From Williamsia deligens (GTDB taxonomy: Bacteria; Actinomycetota; Actinomycetes; Mycobacteriales; Mycobacteriaceae): DNA of 64,000 nucleotides. Position 1 is the first letter of the stretch. Every line of letters begins with the position of its first letter. Location: assembly GCF_024171765.1 (NCBI RefSeq), contig NZ_JAMTCI010000002.1, forward strand, positions 124,001 to 188,000. The letters are read 5' to 3'. The notes beneath the pieces were generated by a model. It saw only the letters and a list, made by a program, of their open reading frames with translations, was not told where the DNA came from and did not search any database. The translations under genes and the position numbers were made by a program. Of this stretch, positions 25,749 through 35,150 are shown piece after piece.

Positions 25749-26622
25749 GGGTCAGATTCCCCCGGGTCAGGGCCTCGTAGACGTCGGGGCGGCGGTCGCG
25801 CAGGTGGAACATCCCCGCGCGCATCGCGGCGAACGTGCCGTCGATGTCGACGTCGGCGATCGCGAGGCCGGAGTCGAGGAGAGTGGTGGCGAGGACGTTG
25901 CCGCCCGGGTCGACCACCTTGGCGTTGCCCACATACCGCAGCGAGCCGAATGTCCCCGACTGGTTCGACGCCACCCAGAACACCTGGTTGTCGAGGGCGC
26001 GGGCCGAGTCGAACAGGTTGAAGCGGTAGGTCCACCGGTCCTGCTGCAGGTCCTCGGCGGTGGCCGTCCGAGCCGCAGGCCACGCCGACAGGCTCGCGAT
26101 GATCTGCGCGCCGTCGAGCGCCATCACCCGGGCGGCCTCTGGAAATGCTTTGTCGTAACAGATCTGGAGACCCACCCGGCCGACTGGCGTGTCGAACACG
26201 CCGTAGGCGTCCCCGGACGCATACGACAGGTTCTCCCCCAGCGGCTGATGCACCTTGCGGTAGTTGCCGTAGACGCCGCTCCCGTCGAGCACGGCCGCGG
26301 CGTTGAACCGTGTCGGGGTACCGGACTCGTCGTCGGCGAGTTCGCAGAACCCGATCGCGACGAGCATGTCTCCGGCGATCTCCCCCACCCGTGCCAGTTC
26401 GGGGCCGTCGAGGGTGATCGCGGGCGGGAGCGAGACCGCCGAATCTCTCTGCTTGTCACCGTGATTGCCCAGCGACGAGAGGTAGCCGCCGATGGCCGCC
26501 TCCGGCAGGACGAGGAAGTCGACGTCGCGGGCACGGGCCTGGGCGACGAGATCGCTGATGAGGGCGTAGTTCTGGTCGAGGTCACGCGTGAAGTTGGCGG
26601 ACGCTGCGGCGATGGTGGTCAT
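25741..26622 (-). CDS. Nit1-type nitrilase (carbon-nitrogen hydrolase)
   Basis: Converts nitriles to carboxylates and ammonia. 293 residues with the full catalytic triad E41 (Leu-Pro-Glu-Ala), K123 (Tyr-Arg-Lys-Val-His-Gln-Pro) and C155 (Gln-Ile-Cys-Tyr-Asp), plus the helper Glu E130. First gene of the Nit1C-type cluster; the corresponding NitC in Pseudomonas fluorescens has been linked to growth on cyanide as nitrogen source. An AGGAGAG ribosome site lies six bases before ATG 26622. A GlnR-like operator lies 66-81 bases upstream, consistent with nitrogen-limitation control. Confidence 0.92.
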   Translation of the reverse strand: MTTIAAASANFTRDLDQNYALISDLVAQARARDVDFLVLPEAAIGGYLSSLGNHGDKQRDSAVSLPPAITLDGPELARVGEIAGDMLVAIGFCELADDESGTPTRFNAAAVLDGSGVYGNYRKVHQPLGENLSYASGDAYGVFDTPVGRVGLQICYDKAFPEAARVMALDGAQIIASLSAWPAARTATAEDLQQDRWTYRFNLFDSARALDNQVFWVASNQSGTFGSLRYVGNAKVVDPGGNVLATTLLDSGLAIADVDIDGTFAAMRAGMFHLRDRRPDVYEALTRGNLTHA

Positions 26623-26687
26623 CGCACTCTCCTGGGATAGGGACGAACACACCGATGTGTGCTCGGTGTCCAGTAAGCGGTCCGAGT

Positions 26688-26703
26688 GTTGCGTGGTGGT
26701 TAC
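26688..26703 (-). promoter_or_regulatory. GlnR operator upstream of the nitrilase cluster
   Basis: On the minus strand GTAAC-CACCAC-GCAAC, matching the GTNAC-N6-GNAAC pair bound by actinobacterial GlnR without a mismatch at the key positions. It lies 66-81 bases before the nitrilase start codon. No further half-site is found at 11-base spacing on either side. Confidence 0.65.
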
Positions 26704-26784
26704 GTCGAGAACAAACGATCGCTGCGCACACCTCACCGTCGACACGTCCCGGTCACGAGAGGTGGTCTGAGCCGCGACTTGCGG

Positions 26785-28341
26785 TCAGAAGGGTGGCGGA
26801 TTCGCGTCCTCCGCACGCTCGACCGCGCGGAGGTGTGCGGCGCGTTCTGTATGGCGACTGGTCGCCAGTGTGGTTCTCGCAGAGTGGTTCTCGGGTCTTC
26901 TGGGCGGTCCCAGCGCCGGGAAGATGTCCACCGCGGTGTAGGCATTGCCGAGGAACATGTGCCCGGTGGGGGATTCGAAGAACGCCTCGCCCAGTGGTGA
27001 CTGGTAGTCGCGCCACTGTTTGTCGAAGGTCTTGATGCGGTGGTGAAACCGGCACAGCGGTTTCAGATTCGCTTGCGTCGTCGGGCCGCCGGATTCCGGG
27101 TCGCGGTGGTCGAACGGAGTGGTGTGGTCGAGGTCGACGTCCCATGCCGGTGCCGAGCAGCCGGGGAACGTGCAGCAGAGCTCGCTGCATCGGATGAGCG
27201 CGGCGAGCTTCTTGGATGGGATGTAGGTCGATGCTGATCGGGCGGCCTGGGTGGCGTCGTCGCGGCGGAGAAACTCTTTCTCGGCGTCGGCGAACAGGCC
27301 GCGCATGGTGTCGGCGTCGATGATCCCGCGGCCGTCGAGGTAGCCGGGGTCGTCGTCCAACCCGAGCAGCGTCGACAGGTTCGCCACGATGTGGAACATC
27401 GGTCGCGCCGGACCCACAGCAGGTGTGCTCGGCTGAGCGGCAGGGACATCGGTCGGCGCGGGATCGACATCGACATCGGTGGTGCAGGCATCGCAGCCGC
27501 AGGTGAGGTGGTCGAGTCCGGCGGCGAGAGCGATCAGGGCGTCCGCGCGGCGCTGAGCACGAGTTCGCGGATCGCCGGAGTGGACGGCGTCGGCCATGGC
27601 CGACAACCGGGTGTCGATCGCGGTGGCGTCGATGTCGGGAAGGGTGGCGGTCACTCGCGAGGCGCCAGGCTGGAAGCGGTCGGGACGGATCGTGACGTCG
27701 CGGTCGGCACGAACACGTTCCCGGCGCCGGATCAATGCATCCGGGTCAATCAGTGCGACGATGCGGTCGACAAGTGCGATCAGCCGGGCCCGCGACAGTG
27801 GCGGCCGCTCGAACAACGCTTGGGCGATGTGGGTGTCGACGATCTTGACCAGCTCGGGATCGACCACGAGTTTCGTGCGACCGCAGATCAGCAGAAACCC
27901 GGCCAGGTCGATCCGGCCGACCGCCAATGCTTGGGCGGTGAACACCAACCGATACCGGGCGGTGTCGCCGGCGACGACGTACTCCCGCGCCTTCGACGCC
28001 GGCACGTTCAGGACGGCACCGACCTCGACGGTCGCACGCTCCAACCCATCCGGACCGTACTCAGCCCTGGGGTCGCGTCCTGCGAGATGGTCCATCCCCG
28101 CAGCGAGGAGTTCGTCGAGCGACTCTCGTTGTCCGGAGTCGTGTTCGGCGACCTCGATCAGGTAGTCCTCGCACCGTTCGTCGTGGATGAGCGAGGCGGC
28201 ACACAGCATCCGATAGTCCGCCGACGAGGTGATCGCCCGACAATGCGAGAGAACCTCCACCAGCTCATGAGCGGGGAGCGCCGAGTCCGCAGCCAACGAC
28301 GCCACCACACCCGAGGTGTCGAGGATCCCCGTCTCGCTCAT
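26785..28341 (-). CDS. DUF222 and HNH endonuclease domain protein (13E12 repeat family)
   Basis: 518 residues from ATG 28341. The long N-terminal part is the helical DUF222 region. The C-terminal HNH nuclease has Cys-Cys-Thr-Phe-Pro-Gly-Cys, Asp-Leu-Asp-His-Thr-Thr-Pro-Phe, and Cys-Arg-Phe-His-His-Arg, so zinc and catalytic His are present. An additional Cys-Gly-Cys-Asp-Ala-Cys motif sits mid-protein. This family is repeated many times in Mycobacteriales genomes (REP13E12-type) and may be mobile, but no inverted repeats or target duplication were seen here. An upstream ATG at 28371 is possible; ATG 28341 is preferred because a -10-like box precedes it. Confidence 0.88.
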   Translation of the reverse strand: MSETGILDTSGVVASLAADSALPAHELVEVLSHCRAITSSADYRMLCAASLIHDERCEDYLIEVAEHDSGQRESLDELLAAGMDHLAGRDPRAEYGPDGLERATVEVGAVLNVPASKAREYVVAGDTARYRLVFTAQALAVGRIDLAGFLLICGRTKLVVDPELVKIVDTHIAQALFERPPLSRARLIALVDRIVALIDPDALIRRRERVRADRDVTIRPDRFQPGASRVTATLPDIDATAIDTRLSAMADAVHSGDPRTRAQRRADALIALAAGLDHLTCGCDACTTDVDVDPAPTDVPAAQPSTPAVGPARPMFHIVANLSTLLGLDDDPGYLDGRGIIDADTMRGLFADAEKEFLRRDDATQAARSASTYIPSKKLAALIRCSELCCTFPGCSAPAWDVDLDHTTPFDHRDPESGGPTTQANLKPLCRFHHRIKTFDKQWRDYQSPLGEAFFESPTGHMFLGNAYTAVDIFPALGPPRRPENHSARTTLATSRHTERAAHLRAVERAEDANPPPF

Positions 28342-28354
28342 GTGTTCGATCGTA
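28342..28354 (-). promoter_or_regulatory. Leaderless promoter of the DUF222/HNH gene (-10 TACGAT)
   Basis: On the minus strand TACGAT (28354-28349) ends seven bases before ATG 28341. No ribosome-binding sequence is present. Confidence 0.45.
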
Positions 28355-28411
28355 CGGGGACGCACCGACAAGATCGAGATGTTTTGTGGTGCCTGTGGAC
28401 AACCGCAGACG

Positions 28412-29401
28412 TCAGCGGGCGTCGAAGGCGGCGACGATCTCCTGAGCGCCCAGCGCAGGGGTGAGGTCGCCGGCGCGGACTGCTTCCTCGGCCCGTCGAC
28501 GTGCCTCGCGGACAGCGGGATCGGAGTCGAGTCGGGCCGTGAGGATGTCGGTGACCATCGCCCACATCCACCGCACCTGTTGTCGCCGTCGACGCTCTGC
28601 GAACTCCCCGGCGTCGGCGAGGACGCGCTTGTGCTCCATCACGGTGTCCCAGAACTCGGTCACACCGACGTCCTCGATCGCGCTCATGGTGAGGACGGGG
28701 GGCTGCCACAGGGCGTCGTGCGGGTACAGCAGGTGCAGCGCACCGCGGAGTTCCCGTGCGGCCGATCGGGCGTCGCGCTCGTGCTTGCCGTCGGCCTTGT
28801 TCACCACGACGACGTCAGCGAGCTCGAGCACACCCTTCTTGATTCCCTGCAGCGAATCACCGGTGCGGGCGAGGGTGAGGAAACAGAAGCTGTCGACCAT
28901 GTTGGCGACGGTGACCTCGGACTGGCCGACGCCGACGGTCTCGACGATGACGACGTCGTAGCCGGCGGCCTCGAGCACCAGCATGGTCTCGCGCGTCGCC
29001 TTCGCGACACCACCCAGCGTGCCGGAGGTCGGCGAGGGACGGATGTAGGCGTCGGGGTGCACGGACAGACGACCCATCCGTGTCTTGTCCCCGAGGATCG
29101 ACCCTCCGGTCTTGGTCGACGACGGGTCGACGGCGAGCACCGCGACGCGGTGGCCCTTCTCGATGAGGTGCATGCCGAGCGCCTCGATCGTCGTCGACTT
29201 CCCCACGCCCGGGACGCCGGTGATGCCCACCCGATAGGAGTTCCCGGCGTGGGGAGTCAGCTCGAGCAGCATCTCCTGCGCCGCCGCGCGATGCTCGGGT
29301 CGTGTCGACTCGACGAGAGTGATGGCCCGTGCGAGCCGGGACCGGTCCCCCGCTCGGACGGCAGCGGCCAGCTCACCGGGATCGATGGTCGGTGCGGGCA
29401 T
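28412..29401 (-). CDS. meaB: Methylmalonyl-CoA mutase-associated GTPase MeaB
   Basis: 329 residues. G3E-family GTPase that loads and protects cobalamin on methylmalonyl-CoA mutase. P-loop Gly-Val-Pro-Gly-Val-Gly-Lys-Ser at 62-69, Asp-Pro-Ser-Ser near 96-99, Glu-Thr-Val-Gly-Val-Gly-Gln-Ser-Glu near 154-162 (switch region) and Asn-Lys-Ala-Asp near 200-203 for guanine. Starts 11 bases after the mutB stop, so it is the third gene of the mutAB-meaB operon. In M. tuberculosis a mazEF4 pair interrupts this operon; none is present here. Confidence 0.95.
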   Translation of the reverse strand: MPAPTIDPGELAAAVRAGDRSRLARAITLVESTRPEHRAAAQEMLLELTPHAGNSYRVGITGVPGVGKSTTIEALGMHLIEKGHRVAVLAVDPSSTKTGGSILGDKTRMGRLSVHPDAYIRPSPTSGTLGGVAKATRETMLVLEAAGYDVVIVETVGVGQSEVTVANMVDSFCFLTLARTGDSLQGIKKGVLELADVVVVNKADGKHERDARSAARELRGALHLLYPHDALWQPPVLTMSAIEDVGVTEFWDTVMEHKRVLADAGEFAERRRRQQVRWMWAMVTDILTARLDSDPAVREARRRAEEAVRAGDLTPALGAQEIVAAFDAR

Positions 29402-29412
29402 GGGCGGGTGGT

Positions 29413-31695
29413 CTACCGCCCTGAGTCCGCGGACACCGCACCCGGGAGGTCGTGGCCCAGTTGTATGCCCAGTTTCGACACCAGCTCGACAGCACTGTCG
29501 GCGATCACGGTTCCCGGCGGGAAGATCGCCGTTGCACCCGCGGCGTAGAGCGCGTCGAAGTCGCCCGGCGGGATCACGCCGCCGACGACGATCATGATGT
29601 CCTCACGACCGACGGCGGCGAGTGCGTCGCGCAGCGCGGGCACCAGCGTCAGGTGGCCCGCGGCCAGAGAGCTGACGCCGACGACGTGCACGTCGTTGTC
29701 GGCGGCCTGACGGGCGACCTCGTCGGGTGTCTGGAACAGCGGACCCACGTCGACGTCGAAGCCGAGGTCGGCGAAGGCGGTGGCGATGACCTTCTGGCCC
29801 CGGTCGTGCCCGTCCTGGCCCATCTTCGCGATGAGGACACGCGGACGACGACCCTCGGCCTCGGCGAACGCGGAGACGATGCCCATCGCCGCGTCGATGT
29901 TGCCCACCTGGCCCGCCTCCTGCCGGTACACCCCGCTGATCGTCCTGATCTCCGCCTGGTGACGACCGTAGACCTTCTCCAGCGCCTCGGAGATCTCGCC
30001 GACCGTGGCCTGATGGCGCGCGGCCTCGATCGCCAGAGCCATCAGGTTGTCGTCGAGCGAGCCTCCCCGCCCGGACTCGGCTGCGGCACGGGACAGTTCT
30101 GCCAGGGCCCGCTCGACCGCGCCGCTGTCCCGGTCCGCGCGCAGGCGCGCCAGCTTCTCCAGCTGCTCGGCCGCCACCTTGCTGTTCTCGACCTTGAGGA
30201 CCTCGACCTCCTGGTCGGACTCCGACTGGTACTTGTTGACGCCGATCACCGGCTGCCGACCCGAGTCGATACGCGCCTGGGTGCGCGCGGCCGCCTCCTC
30301 GATGCGCAACTTCGGGATGCCCTCGTTGATGGCCTTGGCCATGCCGCCGGCCTCGGCCACCTCCGCGATGTGGGCGCGGGCGCGGGTGGCGAGCTGATGG
30401 GTCAGCCACTCGACGTAGTACGAGCCGCCCCACGGGTCGATCGGCCGTGTCGTCCCCGACTCCTGCTGGAGCAGGAGCTGGGTGTTGCGGGCGATCCGCG
30501 CCGAGAAGTCCGTCGGCAGGGCGAGCGCCTCGTCGAGGGCGTTGGTGTGCAGCGACTGCGTGTGCCCCTGCGTCGCGGCCATCGCCTCTACACACGTGCG
30601 GGCGACGTTGTTGAACGGGTCCTGCGCGGTCAGCGACCAGCCGGAGGTCTGCGAATGCGTCCGCAGGCTCAGCGATTTCGGGTTCTTCGGCGAGAACTCC
30701 GCGACCAGCTCGCTCCAGATGAGGCGTGCTGCCCGCAGTTTCGCGACCTCCATGAAGAAGTTCATGCCGATGCCCCAGAAGAACGACAACCGCGGCGCGA
30801 ACTTGTCGATGTCGAGGCCGGCGTCGAGACCCGCGCGGATGTACTCCACGCCGTCGGCGAGGGTGTACGCGAGCTCGAGATCGGCTGTCGCCCCTGCTTC
30901 CTGGATGTGGTAGCCGGAGATGGAGATCGAGTTGAAGCGCGGCATCTTCTGCGACGTGTACGCGAAGATGTCGGAGATGATCCGCACCGACGGTTCCGGT
31001 GGGTAGATGTAGGTGTTGCGGACCATGAACTCCTTGAGGATGTCGTTCTGGATGGTCCCGGCGAGCTTCTCCGGCGGCACGCCCTGCTCCTCGGCGGCCA
31101 CGACGTACAACGCGAGGATCGGCAGCACCGCGCCGTTCATGGTCATCGACACCGAGACCGACCCCAGGTCGATGCCGTCGAAGAGCTGGCGCATGTCGAG
31201 GATCGAGTCGATCGCGACACCGGCCATCCCGACGTCACCGGCCACCCGCGGGTGGTCCGAGTCGTACCCACGGTGCGTGGCGAGGTCGAACGCCACCGAC
31301 AGTCCCTTCTGGCCGGCCGCGAGGTTGCGACGGTAGAAGGCGTTGGACTCCGCGGCGGTGGAGAACCCCGCGTACTGGCGGATCGTCCACGGCTGGTTGA
31401 CGTACATCGTCGGGTACGGCCCGCGCAGGAACGGCGCCGTGCCGGGGACGGAGTCGATCGGATACCCCTGCGCGGCGACCTCGTCCCGGTCGGTGCGGGC
31501 GAACACGGGCGGGACGTCGATGCCCTCCGGGGTCGTCCAGGTGACCTGTTCGGCGGTGTACCCGTTGGCCTGGGCGCCGGACGCGGTGAGGGCGTCGATG
31601 TCCTCGCGAGCCGGTGACGCGGTGGCAGCGGCGTCGGAGGTCAGCGGCACCTCGGCGAAACTGCCGATCGTGCGGGCGTCGTCCTGTGTGGTCAT
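29413..31695 (-). CDS. mutB: Methylmalonyl-CoA mutase large (alpha) subunit MutB
   Basis: Adenosylcobalamin-dependent isomerisation of methylmalonyl-CoA and succinyl-CoA, linking propionate, odd-chain fatty acids and methyl-branched lipids to the TCA cycle. 760 residues. N-terminal TIM barrel (to about 560) with the substrate-channel Tyr region, and C-terminal B12 domain with D628-x-H630-x-x-G633, H630 being the lower cobalt ligand. It is the catalytic subunit. Start overlaps the mutA stop as ATGA. Confidence 0.96.
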   Translation of the reverse strand: MTTQDDARTIGSFAEVPLTSDAAATASPAREDIDALTASGAQANGYTAEQVTWTTPEGIDVPPVFARTDRDEVAAQGYPIDSVPGTAPFLRGPYPTMYVNQPWTIRQYAGFSTAAESNAFYRRNLAAGQKGLSVAFDLATHRGYDSDHPRVAGDVGMAGVAIDSILDMRQLFDGIDLGSVSVSMTMNGAVLPILALYVVAAEEQGVPPEKLAGTIQNDILKEFMVRNTYIYPPEPSVRIISDIFAYTSQKMPRFNSISISGYHIQEAGATADLELAYTLADGVEYIRAGLDAGLDIDKFAPRLSFFWGIGMNFFMEVAKLRAARLIWSELVAEFSPKNPKSLSLRTHSQTSGWSLTAQDPFNNVARTCVEAMAATQGHTQSLHTNALDEALALPTDFSARIARNTQLLLQQESGTTRPIDPWGGSYYVEWLTHQLATRARAHIAEVAEAGGMAKAINEGIPKLRIEEAAARTQARIDSGRQPVIGVNKYQSESDQEVEVLKVENSKVAAEQLEKLARLRADRDSGAVERALAELSRAAAESGRGGSLDDNLMALAIEAARHQATVGEISEALEKVYGRHQAEIRTISGVYRQEAGQVGNIDAAMGIVSAFAEAEGRRPRVLIAKMGQDGHDRGQKVIATAFADLGFDVDVGPLFQTPDEVARQAADNDVHVVGVSSLAAGHLTLVPALRDALAAVGREDIMIVVGGVIPPGDFDALYAAGATAIFPPGTVIADSAVELVSKLGIQLGHDLPGAVSADSGR

Positions 31696-33641
31696 GCGGG
31701 GACCCCTGCGCTGTCGTCGGCGGACTGCTCGGTGAGCAGGTCGAGGATGTCGGTGAGTGCGGCGACGGCGTCGATGCCCATCGCGAGGTGTCCGTCGGGT
31801 CGGCGTTCACCCTCGAGGTCGGCGGTCACCTTCTGGCCGCCCGCCATCAGGACCCTGGTCACCCCGGCCGAGCGCAGGGCGGCGACCGCGTCACCGGCCT
31901 CGTCGCCGTAGCGCTTGTCGGTGCCGCAGACGACGGCGATGCTCGCCCCGGCTTCGCGGACCGCGGCCGCGAGGTCGGCACCGGGTCCGGGGTCGATCAC
32001 CGCCACGCCACCCGCGGCGAGCAGGTTGGCCGTGAACGTCGTGCGCGGGGTGTACTCGGCCACACTGCCGAGCGGCGCCAGCAGCACCGAGGGACGGTTG
32101 CCGGTGGCGCCGACGTGCGCGTCGGATCGGTCCCGAAGGGCCTCGAACGCAGCGGCGTACCGGGAGACCCGGCGCCCGGTCCCGGCGGTGTCACCCGCGA
32201 GGGGCTTCTCGGCGATGTTCGGGAACTCGCTGACCCCGGTGATCGCCACACGGCGATGGGCGATGTCGTCCGCACGACGTTCCCGCGTCGCGGCGATCGT
32301 CGCGCTCAACGCGCCGGAGGTCAGGGCGTCGCGATAGCCGCCCTGAGCCTCCACGTCGGTGAAGACCGCCCAGGCCGCCTCGGCGGTGGACCGGGTCAGG
32401 GCCTCGACGTACCAGCTGCCCGCAGCGGGGTCGAGTACGCGTCCGAGGTGGGACTCCTCGAGCAGCAGCAACTGGGTGTTGACGGCCATCCGGTCGGCGA
32501 ACGCGCGGGACACCCCGAGCGCGCCGGTGGGCACGGCCGCGTCGAACGGGGTGACCGTGACCTCGTCGGCCCCGCCGATCCCGGCACCGAAGGCGGCGAG
32601 GGTGGTGCGCAGCATGTTCACCCACGGGTCGCGCTGGGTCATCATGGCCGCCGACGTCACCGCGTGCTGGGGCGCGCCCGCGTGGTCGGGTGCACCGAGG
32701 ACCTCGGCGACCCGCGCCCAGACCTGGCGCGCGGCACGGAACTTCGCGATGGTCTCGAACTGCTGGTCGGTGGCGGCGAACCGGAACGCGATGGTGTCGA
32801 GGACGTCGGCGACGTCATGTCCCGCCGCCACACCGGCGCGCACGTAGGTCAGGCCGGCGGCGACCGCGGCGCCGATCTCCTGGGCGTCGGACGCACCGGC
32901 GTCGTGGAAGACGGTGCCGTCGACGACGATGGCGCGGATCGGCTCGGGGCGGGCGATGGCCTCGCCGGTCAGGGCGACGGCCTCGTCGTGACCGATGGTG
33001 TCGACCCCCGCGAACTGGGCGGTCAGCGTGTCGACCCCGAGGGTGACGACGGTGGTGGAGGCCTCCGGTGCCGGTGACGTCGTCGACGCGGGCGCCGCGG
33101 CACGGGCGTCGAGGAGGTCGAAGAGGGCGTGGGCGGTCGCCGTGGTGGCGGTCCCGGCGTCGAGGGTCAGCGGTGCGAGATCGAGCAGGACGCCGTCGAG
33201 GATGCGGGGCAGGTCGGTCGGGTCCGTCGTCGGCGTCAACCAGATGGCGCTGGAGCCCGTGGTCAGGGACTCCAGGATCGCGGCGTTGACCTCGGACGGG
33301 TCGGCGTCGGGCGCCCCCGCCCGCGTCGTGACGTGCCAGCCCCGCATGACGTCCCGGGTCGCGTCGCGCCCGCGCACGTAGGGGAACTGCCCGGGGAGCG
33401 GCGCCTCCGGGATCTCGTCGAGACGGGTGTAGAGCGGCTCGATCGTCGTGTCGTCGTAGGTCGTCGTCCGCAGGTGTGCCGCGGCGGGTCGACTGATGTC
33501 GGCGGCGTCGACACGACGTGACTTGGCCAGCACACCCGCGACCGCCTCGTCCCAAGCCTGCACCGCGGCGGCGGGCGACGTCTCGGCGGAGTCGCCTTCT
33601 GCTGCGGTGTTCTCTGCGGACACGTCGGGGGGTGGGGCCAC
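31692..33641 (-). CDS. mutA: Methylmalonyl-CoA mutase small (beta) subunit MutA
   Basis: 649 residues. Same overall architecture as MutB, but the C-terminal domain lacks the Asp-x-His-x-x-Gly cobalamin signature, as expected for the non-catalytic subunit. GTG 33641 is preceded by AGGGAG seven bases upstream. The first 30 residues are Ala/Glu-rich and poorly conserved. It heads the mutA-mutB-meaB operon and is divergent from the TVP38 gene across about 150 bases, where no further gene is seen. No cobalamin riboswitch is evident in the leader. Confidence 0.95.
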   Translation of the reverse strand: MAPPPDVSAENTAAEGDSAETSPAAAVQAWDEAVAGVLAKSRRVDAADISRPAAAHLRTTTYDDTTIEPLYTRLDEIPEAPLPGQFPYVRGRDATRDVMRGWHVTTRAGAPDADPSEVNAAILESLTTGSSAIWLTPTTDPTDLPRILDGVLLDLAPLTLDAGTATTATAHALFDLLDARAAAPASTTSPAPEASTTVVTLGVDTLTAQFAGVDTIGHDEAVALTGEAIARPEPIRAIVVDGTVFHDAGASDAQEIGAAVAAGLTYVRAGVAAGHDVADVLDTIAFRFAATDQQFETIAKFRAARQVWARVAEVLGAPDHAGAPQHAVTSAAMMTQRDPWVNMLRTTLAAFGAGIGGADEVTVTPFDAAVPTGALGVSRAFADRMAVNTQLLLLEESHLGRVLDPAAGSWYVEALTRSTAEAAWAVFTDVEAQGGYRDALTSGALSATIAATRERRADDIAHRRVAITGVSEFPNIAEKPLAGDTAGTGRRVSRYAAAFEALRDRSDAHVGATGNRPSVLLAPLGSVAEYTPRTTFTANLLAAGGVAVIDPGPGADLAAAVREAGASIAVVCGTDKRYGDEAGDAVAALRSAGVTRVLMAGGQKVTADLEGERRPDGHLAMGIDAVAALTDILDLLTEQSADDSAGVPA

Positions 33642-33776
33642 TGCGAACTCCCTCGGTCGGCGGCGACGATCGGGCGATCGCGTCCGGTTTCCTCCTGTGT
33701 TCTATCGCATATCACCATGAGACGGCCATCACACCCGCATGAACGCTCGGTCGGTCGGCCGATCGGAGACGGCGGG

Positions 33777-33790
33777 TAGCCTCGCAGACC
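33777..33790 (+). promoter_or_regulatory. Leaderless promoter of the TVP38 gene (-10 TAGCCT)
   Basis: TAGCCT at 33777-33782 ends eight bases before GTG 33791, with no ribosome site. Confidence 0.45.
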
Positions 33791-34516
33791 GTGGTGAACG
33801 GGATCCGGCGGTGGTGGAAACCGGCGGCCCTGGCGATCGCCTTCATCGCGATCCTCGTGGTCGTCGGGATCGTCGGACTACCCGGTGTGGATCGGTTCCG
33901 GGCGTGGTCGGACTCGGCCGGCCCCTGGTTCGTCGTCGCGTTCTTCCTGGCCTACGCCGTCATCTGCGTCGCGCCGATCCCGCGGACCGTCTTCACCCTG
34001 TCCTCCGGCGTCCTGTTCGGGCCCGTCACCGGTCTGCTGGTGGCCGTGGGGGCGACCATGATCGCAGCGGTTGTGGCGTTCGTCCTGGTCCGGTCGGCCG
34101 GGCGGGAGGCCGTGGCACCGCGTCTCACCCACCCGGCGGTCCGTGCGGTCGACCGGCGTCTGGCCCGGCGCGGATGGCTCGCCGTCGGATCGTTACGGCT
34201 GATCGCGCCCGCCCCGTTCTCGGTCATCAACTACTGCGCCGCGCTCTCGCGGGTGGGACTGCTCCCCTACACCGTGGCGACGGCCGTCGGCATCCTGCCC
34301 GGCACCGTGTCGGTGGTCGTGCTCGGCAGTGTCCTGTCCGGGAGTGCGCACCCGGCCGGCCTGGCGATCTCGATCGCCGGTGTCGTCCTCGGGGTGGTCG
34401 GGCTCGTGGCCGACTCGATGCTGCCCGTCAAGGACGACGACTCGACTGTGGACAGTCCTGCCTCACGCCTTGACCCGGGGATGACGGAGACTCCCGCTGC
34501 CGCCGATAAAGCCTGA
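33791..34516 (+). CDS. TVP38/TMEM64 (SNARE-associated, DedA-like) membrane protein
   Basis: 241 residues with five or six membrane segments. The family region includes Ile-Pro-Arg-Thr-Val-Phe-Thr-Leu-Ser-Ser-Gly-Val-Leu-Phe-Gly near 64-78 and Arg-Leu-Ile-Ala-Pro-Ala-Pro-Phe-Ser-Val-Ile-Asn-Tyr near 136-148, the two re-entrant loops of the VTT fold. DedA/TVP38 proteins are implicated in lipid scrambling and membrane homeostasis. The tail after 215 is acidic and cytosolic. Start GTG 33791 (or 33794). Divergent from mutA as in M. tuberculosis. Confidence 0.9.
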   Translation: MVNGIRRWWKPAALAIAFIAILVVVGIVGLPGVDRFRAWSDSAGPWFVVAFFLAYAVICVAPIPRTVFTLSSGVLFGPVTGLLVAVGATMIAAVVAFVLVRSAGREAVAPRLTHPAVRAVDRRLARRGWLAVGSLRLIAPAPFSVINYCAALSRVGLLPYTVATAVGILPGTVSVVVLGSVLSGSAHPAGLAISIAGVVLGVVGLVADSMLPVKDDDSTVDSPASRLDPGMTETPAAADKA

Positions 34517-34556
34517 AGGCTTGATAGACCCATATAAACCTTGGTACCTTGACCGG
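34509..34556 (+). promoter_or_regulatory. Promoter of the SatD-like operon with overlapping inverted repeat
   Basis: -35 TTGATA (34521-34526) and -10 TACCTT (34545-34550), 18 bases apart; the -10 ends six bases before GTG 34557, so the message is probably leaderless. A perfect inverted repeat AAGCCT-GA-AGGCTT (34509-34522) spans the stop codon of the upstream gene and touches the -35 box. It could be an operator, a short terminator, or both. Confidence 0.5.
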
Positions 34557-35150
34557 GTGTTCGTCATGACGGTCGACCAACGTCGGAGTCGCCGCGAGCG
34601 GGACCGGGTGCCGGACCTCGTGGCGCGCTTCACGCAGACCCCTCTGCTCCGACCGTTCGACCGAACCGCCGGCGACGAGGTCCAGGCGGTGACCGACGAT
34701 CCCGAGGTCGTCGTCGACGTCGTGATGGAGCTCGTCGCGCTGGGTGGGTGGAGTGTCGGTGTCGGTGTCGGTGCCGTGGAGGAGCCTCTCCCCATGGTCA
34801 CCCGAGCGGGACGCGGACCCGCCTTCGAGGCCGCGCGCACAGCCGTCACCCGCGCCAAGCGCGCGCCGGGCAACGTGAGTCTCGCCGGGGGCGACCCCTC
34901 CCGCGCCGCGGACGCCTCCGCTGTCCTCGCCCTGCTGGCCATCGTCGTCGCGCGCCGGTCACCCGAGGGCCACGAGGCTGTCGCGCTGGTGCGCTCGGGG
35001 GTGTCGCAGAGTGACATCGCCGAGCAGCTCGGCATCAGCAAGCAGGCGGTGTCGCAGCGGTTGTCGGTGGCCGAGTGGCAGGCCGAACGGGACGGACGAG
35101 CGGCCGCCGTGCACCTCGTCGCCGCGGTCGAGCGGGCCGAGGCCGCATGA
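34557..35150 (+). CDS. SatD-like protein with C-terminal helix-turn-helix
   Basis: 197 residues from GTG 34557. N-terminal half resembles the SatD family (Asp-Gln-Arg-Arg-Ser-Arg-Arg opening, Gly-Asp-Glu-Val-Gln motif, Thr-Arg-Ala-Gly-Arg-Gly-Pro-Ala-Phe near 80-88). The C-terminal part, near 150-178, has Gly-Val-Ser-Gln-Ser-Asp-Ile-Ala-Glu-Gln-Leu-Gly-Ile-Ser-Lys-Gln-Ala-Val-Ser-Gln, a clear sigma-like or MarR-like helix-turn-helix. Probably a DNA-binding regulator of itself and the membrane protein that follows, to which it is coupled by ATGA overlap. Stimulus unknown. Confidence 0.8.
   Translation: MFVMTVDQRRSRRERDRVPDLVARFTQTPLLRPFDRTAGDEVQAVTDDPEVVVDVVMELVALGGWSVGVGVGAVEEPLPMVTRAGRGPAFEAARTAVTRAKRAPGNVSLAGGDPSRAADASAVLALLAIVVARRSPEGHEAVALVRSGVSQSDIAEQLGISKQAVSQRLSVAEWQAERDGRAAAVHLVAAVERAEAA

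Noticed and set aside
26785-28341. Insertion sequence around the HNH gene
   Set aside because: No terminal inverted repeats, target duplication or transposase motif could be seen; only the HNH family membership hints at mobility.
29452-31617. Long open frame antisense to mutB
   Set aside because: Same codon-bias artefact; the product has no domain and fully overlaps a well-conserved mutB.
33642-33790. Cobalamin riboswitch in front of mutA
   Set aside because: No B12-box-like conserved core was seen in this gap; the gap upstream of metH (94-144) is also too short.
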